This document shows, in pieces, positions 1-4,620 of a DNA stretch of 5,007 nucleotides (positions within the stretch are counted from its first letter, which is position 1; every line of letters begins with the position of its first letter). The notes beneath the pieces were generated by a model. The model was not told where the DNA came from and searched no databases. It was given only the letters and a program-made list of their open reading frames with translations. Source of the DNA: Candidatus Uhrbacteria bacterium. GTDB lineage: Bacteria > Patescibacteriota > Patescibacteriia > 2-12-FULL-60-25. Both the position numbers and the translations under genes were made by a program. Location: positions 1-5,007 of the forward strand of contig WJLP01000089.1 of the NCBI GenBank assembly GCA_014728435.1, in the 5' to 3' direction.

Positions 1-1
1 C

Positions 2-35
2 AAAAACACCGGAGATGGGGCTTTGCGATTCCGGC
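2..35 (-). terminator. Possible intrinsic terminator after the small coiled-coil gene
   Basis: Read on the minus strand, CCGGA (30-34) can pair with TCCGG (9-13), with a G-T pair extending the stem, and a run of five T follows at 2-6. The loop is long (about 16 bases) and an alternative pairing of GGCTT with AAGCC is possible. It lies about 30 bases beyond the TAG stop at 66-68, the right place to end that transcript. It is close to the window edge, so the start of another gene cannot be excluded. Confidence 0.35.
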
Positions 36-65
36 GATAAGCCTTTTTCAGACGTTTCCGCGCTG

Positions 66-278
66 CTAATTATTGGTTTCTCCATAAGCTTTGGCTTTTA
101 CTCTTTTTTGCATGTTTTCGACTTCGATTCGTTCCAAACGGCGCGAAAAAAGACGAAGAATTTCTCTTCGCTCTACGCCCAAAGCATCCAGACGACGTTG
201 ATAATCCTCTAAATCTTTATCAATTTGCTTTAGCAGATTTTTGATTTCGTGCTCGGCTTTTATCTTATCCATGCTCAT
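66..278 (-). CDS. Small charged coiled-coil protein, function unknown
   Basis: This is a 70-residue protein that I do not recognise as a named family. It is very rich in Lys, Arg, Glu and Asp, with no Cys, Trp or Pro, no signal peptide and no membrane segment. Leucine, isoleucine and valine recur at heptad-like spacing from about residue 10 (NLLKQIDKDLEDY) to about residue 58 (RRLERIEVENMQKRV), so a single long helix or coiled coil is likely. It should be cytosolic and may oligomerise or bind a partner, but its role is unknown. The listed start is ATG at 276-278. An in-frame ATG two codons later (270-272) is a serious alternative, because a possible -10 box (CATAAT) abuts the first ATG and would place the transcript start near the second. 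No Shine-Dalgarno is visible. The opposite-strand frame over the same bases looks like a shadow. It follows the DUF4870-like gene but is separated from it by a good terminator, so it is probably a separate transcript. The gene call is moderately sure, resting on length, composition and the flanking signals. Confidence 0.6.
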   Translation of the reverse strand: MSMDKIKAEHEIKNLLKQIDKDLEDYQRRLDALGVERREILRLFSRRLERIEVENMQKRVKAKAYGETNN

Positions 279-307
279 ATTATGCCATGAAAGTGCTTGT
301 TGACCAA
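279..307 (-). promoter_or_regulatory. Weak candidate promoter for the small coiled-coil gene
   Basis: On the minus strand, CATAAT (279-284, 5 of 6 to the -10 consensus) is 17 bases from TTGGTC (302-307, only 3 of 6 to the -35 consensus). Transcription would start close to the second ATG of the gene (270-272), giving a leaderless or almost leaderless message. The spacing is ideal but the -35 match is poor, so this is a suggestion only. Confidence 0.3.
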
Positions 308-311
308 GAAC

Positions 312-336
312 AAAACTCCGCTTACTACGGAGCTTT
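312..336 (-). terminator. Intrinsic terminator after the DUF4870-like gene
   Basis: On the minus strand, CTCCG (328-332) and CGGAG (316-320) form a perfect 5-bp GC-rich stem with a 7-base loop, followed directly by TTTTGTT. An AAA run before the stem can pair with the T run. It is about 75 bases past the stop of the membrane-protein gene at 408-410 and before the small coiled-coil gene, so it separates the two transcripts. Confidence 0.65.
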
Positions 337-357
337 GTGCGGCATCAATTTGAAACT

Positions 358-404
358 TCAAACTTAAAACTACAAACTATAAAGGATTGAAATTACAAGT
401 TTGA
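358..404. repeat. Short inverted repeat after the DUF4870-like gene
   Basis: TCAAACTT (358-365) and AAGTTTGA (397-404) are perfect 8-bp arms around an AT-rich 31-base centre. The left flank also repeats the word AAACTT (353-358 and 360-365). It begins a few bases after the stop codon at 408-410. It may be a remnant of an intergenic repeat or a weak RNA hairpin ahead of the terminator at 312-336. Confidence 0.5.
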
Positions 405-407
405 TTG

Positions 408-737
408 CTAGATGTTGAACTTGTTGCGGTATTGGCCAACAACGGGGATCTCCCAGAATTCACCCATCAGAGCTTTCACAAATGCGATGATGTTGATGAT
501 AAGCACACCGAGCGCCAATAGCCAGCCGATAATGGGAAACCAGAATACGAATGAACCTATGACCCAGACGATTAACAAAACCAGGCCTTGCTTACCGTGT
601 TCTTGCGAAAATTTGGATTCTTTTTTAGCCAGTAAGGGAATGAGGCATAGAATGCCAACGTAGCCCAAAGCGGCAATTAACTTATTCTCCTCAACGTCTT
701 TGCTATCGAACGTGGGGACTTTTGGAGCATCTGTCAT
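408..737 (-). CDS. Small DUF4870/Tic20-like membrane protein
   Basis: This 109-residue protein has a short acidic cytosolic N-terminus (about residues 1-18) and then three hydrophobic segments at about 20-37, 51-68 and 69-90. A conserved-looking loop, with KKESKF and then HGKQGL (residues 38-52), lies between segments 1 and 2. This layout, with a His and Gln in the first loop just before the second membrane segment, is typical of the DUF4870 / Tic20-like family of small bacterial membrane proteins. These are widespread but have no firmly established biochemical role, so none is assigned here. The C-terminus ends in a polar tail (GQYRNKFNI). The start is ATG at 735-737, the only one that includes the whole hydrophilic N-terminus. 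No Shine-Dalgarno precedes it: the leader is AT-rich with a duplicated TTATTTGTTA word. A strong extended -10 promoter lies upstream (786-815) and an intrinsic terminator downstream (312-336), so the gene is probably transcribed alone. The family call comes from recognition of the pattern, not a search. Confidence 0.8.
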   Translation of the reverse strand: MTDAPKVPTFDSKDVEENKLIAALGYVGILCLIPLLAKKESKFSQEHGKQGLVLLIVWVIGSFVFWFPIIGWLLALGVLIINIIAFVKALMGEFWEIPVVGQYRNKFNI

Positions 738-748
738 ACGAATTTAAA

Positions 749-772
749 TAACAAATAATAATTAACAAATAA
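749..772. repeat. Direct repeat in the leader of the DUF4870-like gene
   Basis: TAACAAATAA occurs twice, at 749-758 and 763-772 (14-base period), in an AT-only stretch just upstream of the ATG at 735-737. On the transcribed strand it reads TTATTTGTTA twice. It occupies the place where a ribosome-binding site would normally be. Similar words recur in the groES-groEL spacer. Confidence 0.6.
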
Positions 773-785
773 CAATTATGGGTGG

Positions 786-815
786 ATTATAACATAAGAT
801 TTAGCAAATAACCAA
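786..815 (-). promoter_or_regulatory. Extended -10 promoter for the DUF4870-like gene
   Basis: On the minus strand a perfect TATAAT (786-791) is preceded by TGT (792-794), giving the extended -10 motif TGnTATAAT. A weak -35, TTGGTT (810-815), sits 18 bases upstream. The predicted start is near 779, leaving a leader of about 42 bases. The -35 bases overlap the outer foot of the long inverted repeat at 811-929, so the repeat may supply part of this promoter. Confidence 0.6.
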
Positions 816-929
816 TAATCAAATACCGATAACCAATAAATAATCAAGCCCCAATCCGCAATAACCAAATCAGTGATTGATTATTGAGAAATTGGAGCTT
901 AATTGGTGATTGTATTCTTGGTTATTGGT
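811..929. repeat. Long imperfect inverted repeat downstream of groEL
   Basis: The arms at 811-872 and 874-929 are imperfect reverse complements running almost to a single central base. Outer part: ACCAATAATCAA (811-822) pairs with TTGGTTATTGGT (918-929), 11 of 12. Middle: AAGCCCCAAT (846-855) matches ATTGGAGCTT (891-900), 9 of 10. Inner: CAATAACCAAATCA (859-872) matches TGATTGATTATTG (874-886) with one gap. The RNA could form a hairpin of about 120 bases. It starts 12 bases after the groEL stop, so it would lie in the groEL 3' untranslated region and could protect or end that message, but no clean T run follows. The composition (AACCAATAATC words) is like intergenic repeats I associate with Patescibacteria; that link is inference. 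Confidence 0.75.
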
Positions 930-941
930 CATTGTTTAGCG

Positions 942-2576
942 TTACATCATTCCGCCCATGCCGCCCATGTCCGGCATTCCTCCGGCCATGGGTTCTTCTT
1001 TCTTGGGGATGTCGGTGACAACGCATTCCGTGGTGAGGAACATGCCGGCAACCGATGAGGCGTTTTGCAGAGCTGAACGTGTGACTTTGGCAGGGTCGAT
1101 GATGCCGCGTTCGAGCATGCTTACATTCATTTCATCTTGAGCCGCGTCATAACCAGTATCGCCGCTGGAATTTCTGACAGCTTCAACGACTACATCGCCT
1201 TTGCGGCCCGCGTTTTCGGCTATAGAAAATACGGGTGCTTCGACGGCTTTCTTTAGAATGCCGATACCGATGTATTCGTCACCCGTGAGGCTAACGGTTT
1301 CCAGAGCTTTCATGGCTTTAATAAGCGCCACGCCGCCGCCCGGGACGATACCCTCTTCCACAGCGGCTTTGGTGGCCGAGACCGCGTCGTCGATGCGGTC
1401 TTTCTTTTCTTTCATTTCGACTTCCGTGGCCGCGCCAACTTTGATGACGCCGACGCCGCCGGTGAGTTTAGCGAGGCGTTCTTGCAGTTTTTCGCGGTCA
1501 AAGTCGGAATCCGTGTTTTCAATTTGTTGTTTGATTTGGGAAATGCGCGCGTCAACCGCTGATTGGTCGCCTTTGCCTTCAACAAAGGTGGTATGCTCTT
1601 TGGTGGCGATGACTTTGTGGCAAGTGCCCAAATCATCCATGGTTACGCTATCGAGTTTGCGACCCAAATCTTCGGTGATTACCGTTGCACCCGTAACGGT
1701 TGCGATATCTTGCAGCATTTCTTTTTTGCGGTCGCCAAAGCCCGGAGCTTTTACGGCCAGAGCGGAGAAGGTGCCGCGAAGTTTGTTGACTACAAGTGTT
1801 GCCAAGGCTTCGCCCTCGATGTCTTCGGCCACGATAACGATTTCTTTTTTACCGGATTGCGCGACTTGTTCCAAAATGGGCAGTAGTTCTTGAACCGAAC
1901 CGATTTTCTTATCGGTAAGCAGGATGTACGGTTCTTGATATTCGGCCACCATGCGTTCCGCATTGGTAACCATATAGGGTGAAGCGTAACCTTTGTCGAC
2001 GCGCATGCCGAGCACAACTTCTTTATCGATACCGAAAGTTTGCGACTCTTCTACCGTGATAACGCCGTCTTGGCCCATTTCTTTCATGACTTCGGCGATG
2101 ATTTTACCGATTTCAGGATCATTGGCGGAAATGGTGGCGACTTTTTCGATATCTTCATCTTTAACCGGAGTGGCGATTTCTTCTTTGATGTTTTTTACGA
2201 TAGCTTCCGTGCCGGTGTCGATGCCGCGCTTAACCGAAAGAGGGTTGGCGCCGGAGGTGATGTGTTTGATGCCTTCGGTAATCATGGCTTGAGCAAGCAC
2301 GGTGGCTGTGGTGGTACCATCGCCGGCCACGTCGGAGGTTTTGGAGGCGGCTTCTTTAACGAGTTCGGCGCCGATGTTTTCAAATTTATCTTCGAGTTCG
2401 ATTTCCTTGGCAACCGAAACGCCGTCTTTGGTGATGGTTGGCGCTCCGTAGCCTTTATCCAAAACTACATTGCGGCCTTTGGGGCCAAGAGTGACCTTGA
2501 CCGCGTCCGCGAGTTGGTCCACGCCGCGCTTTAGAGCTTGGCGCGCTTTATCATCATATTTTAGTTGTTTTGCCAT
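942..2576 (-). CDS. groEL: Chaperonin GroEL (60 kDa, Hsp60)
   Basis: GroEL is the cytosolic ATP-driven folding chamber, two stacked rings of seven subunits, capped by GroES. The 544-residue length is typical of bacterial GroEL. Visible landmarks: the N-terminal equatorial ATP site with LGPKGRNVVLDK (30-41), TITKDGVSVA (47-56) and GDGTTTATVLAQ (85-96, with Asp86 matching the metal-binding Asp87 of E. coli); the apical domain at about 190-375; the catalytic Asp397 in RIDDAVSATKAAVEEG; the family signature AAVEEGIVPGGG (404-415); the nucleotide-contacting Asp494 in GIIDPAKVTR; and a flexible Gly-Met tail (GGMPDMGGMGGMM). No key residue is missing, so it should be an active group I chaperonin. 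The start ATG at 2574-2576 gives the canonical MAKQLKY N-terminus. GAAG about 7-10 bases upstream is only a weak ribosome site. It is the second gene of a groES-groEL operon, 88 bases after groES, and is probably controlled by the CIRCE promoter upstream of groES. A large inverted repeat follows it. Confidence 0.99.
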   Translation of the reverse strand: MAKQLKYDDKARQALKRGVDQLADAVKVTLGPKGRNVVLDKGYGAPTITKDGVSVAKEIELEDKFENIGAELVKEAASKTSDVAGDGTTTATVLAQAMITEGIKHITSGANPLSVKRGIDTGTEAIVKNIKEEIATPVKDEDIEKVATISANDPEIGKIIAEVMKEMGQDGVITVEESQTFGIDKEVVLGMRVDKGYASPYMVTNAERMVAEYQEPYILLTDKKIGSVQELLPILEQVAQSGKKEIVIVAEDIEGEALATLVVNKLRGTFSALAVKAPGFGDRKKEMLQDIATVTGATVITEDLGRKLDSVTMDDLGTCHKVIATKEHTTFVEGKGDQSAVDARISQIKQQIENTDSDFDREKLQERLAKLTGGVGVIKVGAATEVEMKEKKDRIDDAVSATKAAVEEGIVPGGGVALIKAMKALETVSLTGDEYIGIGILKKAVEAPVFSIAENAGRKGDVVVEAVRNSSGDTGYDAAQDEMNVSMLERGIIDPAKVTRSALQNASSVAGMFLTTECVVTDIPKKEEPMAGGMPDMGGMGGMM

Positions 2577-2586
2577 ATCTTACTTC

Positions 2587-2666
2587 AAATTAATAAATAA
2601 TAATTTATAAATAACAAAGCGATTTAAATAATTTCTTTATTATTTATTCTTCGTTCTTTGTAATTT
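2587..2666. repeat. AT-rich inverted repeat filling the groES-groEL spacer
   Basis: AATAAATAATAA (2592-2603) and TTATTATTTATT (2637-2648) are perfect 12-bp arms. Outer words AAATTA (2587-2592) and TAATTT (2661-2666) also pair, and ACAAAG (2614-2619) can alternatively pair with CTTTGT (2656-2661). The element fills nearly the whole 88-base spacer and its outer arm touches the groES stop codon. The stem is nearly all A-T, so it is weak. It could be a processing or stability element between the two cistrons or a decayed intergenic repeat. Confidence 0.6.
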
Positions 2667-2964
2667 AGTTTTCGACGACTGCGAGGATGTCGTATTCGGA
2701 GAGGACGAGGTATTCCTCATCGTCAATTTTTACTTCATCCGGAGCGTATTTTTTAAACATTACTTTTTCGCCCGCTTGAACGGACATGGAGGCGCGAGTG
2801 CCGTCGTCTTTTAGCTTGCCCGGGCCAACGGCGATTACTTCGCCTTGTTCGGGGCGTTCTTTGTCGACAGTATCGGGGATGATGATACCGGACTTGGTGA
2901 CCTCTTCTTTGGGAAGGGCTTTGACGATCAAGCGATCGTTTAAGGGTTTTAAGTTCATACTCAT
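2665..2964 (-). CDS. groES: Co-chaperonin GroES (10 kDa, Hsp10)
   Basis: GroES forms the seven-membered lid that closes the GroEL chamber in the cytosol. From the chosen ATG the protein has 99 residues, slightly longer than the usual 94-97. The N-terminal signature LKPLNDRLIV is at 5-14, the GroEL-contacting mobile loop with the hydrophobic SGIIIPD at about 18-33, then the GEVIAVGPGK strand (41-50) and the roof hairpin at about 50-62. KKYAPDEVKIDDEEYLVLSEYDILAVVE at the end closes the barrel. The start needs a choice: the frame opens at a GTG at 2971-2973, but ATG at 2962-2964 (MSMNLKPL) or 2956-2958 (MNLKPL) is more likely, given the family and the weaker codon. None has a visible Shine-Dalgarno. 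It is the first gene of the groES-groEL operon. Its roughly 130-base leader contains a CIRCE operator and a 63-base palindromic element, so heat control through HrcA is likely and a structured leader is possible. Confidence 0.98.
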   Translation of the reverse strand: MSMNLKPLNDRLIVKALPKEEVTKSGIIIPDTVDKERPEQGEVIAVGPGKLKDDGTRASMSVQAGEKVMFKKYAPDEVKIDDEEYLVLSEYDILAVVEN

Positions 2965-2984
2965 TATGTGCACTAAATTTAATT

Positions 2985-3047
2985 ATAGGAATAAATCTTG
3001 TGTTTATCCGTGACAACAGGGCGGACAGATACAAGATTTGTCCCTAT
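2985..3047. repeat. 63-base palindromic element in the groES leader
   Basis: TAGGAATAAATCTTGT (2986-3001) and ACAAGATTTGTCCCTA (3031-3046) are inverted arms matching at 14 of 16 positions. Each half is also a hairpin by itself: GGAATAAA with TTTATCC in 2988-3009, and GGACAGAT with ATTTGTCC in 3023-3043 around an ACAAG loop. A short asymmetric linker containing TGACAACAG separates the halves. The molecule could therefore fold as one long stem or as two side-by-side hairpins. It sits between the CIRCE site and groES and ends about 20 bases before the groES ATG. I recall similar GGGACA...TGTCC palindromes as dispersed intergenic repeats in Patescibacteria drafts; that is memory, not a search. 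A TATAAT word (2982-2987) is created at its inner edge. Confidence 0.75.
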
Positions 3048-3065
3048 GGTTTATAAATGGATTTA

Positions 3066-3092
3066 TTAGCAATCAAGCTGTGAGACTGCTAA
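3066..3092. promoter_or_regulatory. CIRCE operator (HrcA-binding site) of the groES-groEL operon
   Basis: The arms are TTAGCAATC (3066-3074) and GACTGCTAA (3084-3092), separated by exactly 9 bases. The CIRCE consensus is TTAGCACTC-N9-GAGTGCTAA, so each arm matches at 8 of 9 positions and the overall 27-base geometry is exact. It lies only about 4 bases past the predicted transcription start of the promoter at 3103-3131 and about 100 bases before groES, the classic position for HrcA repression, which is relieved by heat or unfolded protein load. HrcA itself is not in this window. Confidence 0.88.
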
Positions 3093-3102
3093 TTGTGAAA
3101 AC

Positions 3103-3131
3103 ATATTAACCTCACTCAAGATTGCCGTCAA
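3103..3131 (-). promoter_or_regulatory. Sigma-70-type promoter of groES-groEL
   Basis: On the minus strand, TTGACG (3126-3131, 5 of 6 to the -35 consensus) is exactly 17 bases from TAATAT (3103-3108, matching at the three most conserved -10 positions T, A and final T). Predicted transcription starts near 3096, right at the edge of the CIRCE operator. The -35 box lies within the last codons of the O-antigen-ligase-like gene. No heat-shock sigma factor site is needed if HrcA does the control. Confidence 0.75.
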
Positions 3132-4620
3132 GTTTTGATTGTTGATTTTTTATGCCGGCCGCTTGTGTAGAATTTTGACTGTTATTTAGCCAAAAAATTA
3201 TGGTAAATAAAGTAAGGATTGAAAGCAGCTGCCCGCTCCAAAATGCCCAGAGGTAATAATCGAAAATGGAAATGACAAGCCAGGTCGCGATAAGTGAGAT
3301 AAGTAAGTTGCGTTGTATGTGATTTGCGGTTGACCACTGTTTGAGAATAAGGCGCATTAGAAAAAGCAAAAAACCGAAGATGAAGAGCGCGCCGACAATG
3401 CCGAAGTTTGCAAGCATAAGCAGCCAGGTGTTATGGGGAGGCTGAATCCGCTCTCTCCTCACTTCATTCGGGATACCCTCCTTCGCGAGGGGGGTTTTGA
3501 GTTGTGCCAGCGCTTTAAGTTCCGTGTTGGGACCGGTGCCCAAGAGAGGATGAGCTTGGAAAAGGTTGATGCCGTTTTGAATGCTTTGAGCGCGATCAGA
3601 GATGGATTGCACTTCCAAGCGGGCGGGATTGGGGCTAAGCCCCAGGCGCGATAAGGTGAGATCACGGTGGATGATGGAGAGGGTTAGGATGGTAATGATG
3701 ACGGCCGCAAAGGCAATTATCCCCTTTGTCCTTCGGGCATTTTCCGTTATGAAGGTGAGGATTATTAGCGATATTGTTCCCATTGCCAGAGCAAGCCAGG
3801 CTGAGCGAGAGAAAGAATAAAAAAGAGCCGCGGAGAAGATGGGGAGCGCTCCCGGGTAAATTACCCTATTCCAAATATCCCTTATTACGAAATGGCGCTT
3901 GCGATGCGGCGACCGTGACTCTTTGGGACCGGTATTTGTTTCGGCATTTTTTGGTGAGTTAAAAGGGAGTAAGTATAGCCACGAGGTTATGAGTATTGCG
4001 AAAGCCATAAACCCGCCCAAGATGTTGGGGTGCGGGAAGCCGCCGTAAGCACGCAGGAAACGGGTGGCATCGGTTTGCACCACGGACGCGCCCAGGTTTG
4101 CGGAAGCTTGCGGGGCGACTCCGAGCCAAGCGTGGCCCGGGATGTATTGCAGGTAGGCTTGCGCCAGAGCAAAAACAGCGTGCGGAATCAGAGCGATGAC
4201 AAACCAAGTTAAAACTTGTTTTAATTTGACGTTGACGCGTATTAGAGTGGTAAAAAAAGACAGGAGCAGAATAATTTGCAACCACCAAGCAATAGCGGGC
4301 CGGATGTCCGGAAGGTTGTTGGCCACGGTTGCAAGGCCAAGGGCCGTGACAAGGAAAAAGAGCGCTTGACCCGGCTTTTTTGACAATGCTTGTTTGGGCA
4401 GGAATTGGGCGATAACGATTGCCGCGACCATGGGCAGAAAGGATATGTAGATGGAGACCTTGCCTTGTTCCCAAGGCCAACCGGCCAAGTTCGCGCCTGT
4501 AAACCAGCGCGTTTGCCAAGGCAGGCTTAGGATGGCGAGTCGCCAAGACCAGCTAAACAAAGAATTTAGAATTTTGAATTTTGAATTTAGGGTTTTATCA
4601 GGGTTGGATGTTGAGATCAT
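3112..4620 (-). CDS. O-antigen ligase / Wzy-family polytopic membrane protein
   Basis: This 502-residue protein has about 10-12 hydrophobic segments (for example about 55-75, 85-101, 107-126, 135-157, 199-220, 258-293, 298-317, 400-425, 436-478). It fits the O-antigen ligase / polymerase superfamily (Wzy_C domain), which acts in the cytoplasmic membrane on lipid-linked glycans. Signature regions are GGFPHPNILGGF (193-204), FSRSAWLALAMG (270-281), HPLLGTGPN (357-365) and the loop motif PPHNTWLLMLANFGIVGALF (394-413). The substrate (glycan ligation, polymerisation or protein glycosylation) cannot be told. The listed ATG (4618-4620) overlaps the upstream gene by 23 bases and makes residues 11-20 (LNSKFKILNS) the product of a tandem heptamer repeat. 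A TTG start at 4558-4560, just before the first conserved-looking sequence, is possible. Charged, repeat-like stretches at 222-255 and 375-392 look inserted. The C-terminus after residue 480 is low-complexity and polar. The stop overlaps the groES promoter region. No Shine-Dalgarno and no clear terminator are visible. Confidence 0.9.
   Translation of the reverse strand: MISTSNPDKTLNSKFKILNSLFSWSWRLAILSLPWQTRWFTGANLAGWPWEQGKVSIYISFLPMVAAIVIAQFLPKQALSKKPGQALFFLVTALGLATVANNLPDIRPAIAWWLQIILLLSFFTTLIRVNVKLKQVLTWFVIALIPHAVFALAQAYLQYIPGHAWLGVAPQASANLGASVVQTDATRFLRAYGGFPHPNILGGFMAFAILITSWLYLLPFNSPKNAETNTGPKESRSPHRKRHFVIRDIWNRVIYPGALPIFSAALFYSFSRSAWLALAMGTISLIILTFITENARRTKGIIAFAAVIITILTLSIIHRDLTLSRLGLSPNPARLEVQSISDRAQSIQNGINLFQAHPLLGTGPNTELKALAQLKTPLAKEGIPNEVRRERIQPPHNTWLLMLANFGIVGALFIFGFLLFLMRLILKQWSTANHIQRNLLISLIATWLVISIFDYYLWAFWSGQLLSILTLFTIIFWLNNSQNSTQAAGIKNQQSKLDGNLE
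3445..3498 (-). other. Repeat-like in-frame insertion in the ligase, before PPHNTW
   Basis: Residues 375-392 (KTPLAKEGIPNEVRRERI) are charged and lie between the conserved HPLLGTGPN and PPHNTW motifs, where relatives normally have a short variable loop. The DNA holds a strong hairpin at 3475-3495: ACCC pairs with GGGT, and after one mismatch CCT pairs with AGG. The NEVRRE-type translation resembles repeat-derived segments I have seen in such genomes. The reading frame is kept. Insertion versus ordinary loop variation is inference. Confidence 0.4.
3630..3644. repeat. Perfect 15-base palindrome inside the ligase gene
   Basis: TGGGGCT-A-AGCCCCA is a perfect GC-rich inverted repeat in the codons for the LGLSPNP stretch (residues 326-332). 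It is short and could form a stable RNA hairpin within the message. It may be chance or another piece of repeat-derived sequence. Confidence 0.5.
3856..3957 (-). other. Positively charged, repeat-like segment in a ligase loop
   Basis: Residues 222-255 run from the end of one membrane segment (YLLPF) to the start of the next (PGALPIFSAALFYSF) and contain ESRSPHRKRHFVIRDIWNRV. The segment is strongly basic, unlike the rest of the protein, and by the positive-inside rule would be cytosolic. The DNA at its edge has a perfect palindrome, GGGTAA-A-TTACCC (3854-3866). This may be an in-frame repeat insertion or simply a long loop; the first is inference. Confidence 0.35.
4562..4589. repeat. Four tandem GAATTT(A/T) heptamers in the ligase start region
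   Basis: GAATTTA, GAATTTT, GAATTTT and GAATTTA follow each other exactly (4562-4568, 4569-4575, 4576-4582, 4583-4589). The unit is 7 bases, so gain or loss of one copy would change the reading frame between the ATG at 4618-4620 and the body of the ligase. AAATTC-type runs are common between genes in genomes of this kind, which suggests that the repeat may be spacer DNA read through as codons. Confidence 0.85.

Noticed and set aside
15..212. 65-residue open frame on the plus strand at the left edge
   Set aside because: Opposite the charged coiled-coil frame. Its Phe/Ser-rich sequence is what antisense of Lys/Glu codons gives, and the flanking promoter and terminator signals fit the minus strand.
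740..940. CRISPR-like array suggested by repeated AACCAAT words
   Set aside because: The repeats are not regularly spaced and are mostly inverted, not direct. They form one long hairpin, with no unique spacers and no cas genes.
1201..1893. 230-residue open frame on the plus strand opposite groEL
   Set aside because: It lies wholly antisense to a certain groEL gene. Its Ser/Thr/Pro-rich composition and lack of any recognisable motif are typical of a shadow frame.
2040..2534. 164-residue Phe/Gly/Asp-rich open frame on the plus strand
   Set aside because: Antisense to the groEL N-terminal coding region; the Phe and Gly richness mirrors groEL codons for Glu, Lys and Ala.
2982..3016. TATAAT (2982-2987) with TTGTCA (3011-3016) as a groES promoter
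   Set aside because: The spacing is 23 bases, too long for a normal promoter, and both words belong to the palindromic element. The TTGACG-N17-TAATAT promoter next to CIRCE is much better.
3048..3111. Intrinsic terminator for the ligase gene
   Set aside because: The only strong dyad there is the CIRCE site, which has an AT-rich stem and no T run after it. No terminator can be supported, so read-through into groES is possible.
3959..4546. 195-residue open frame on the minus strand in another frame of the ligase gene
   Set aside because: Fully inside the ligase gene, with an Arg/Pro/His-rich composition and no membrane pattern. The other frame gives a coherent polytopic membrane protein with family motifs.
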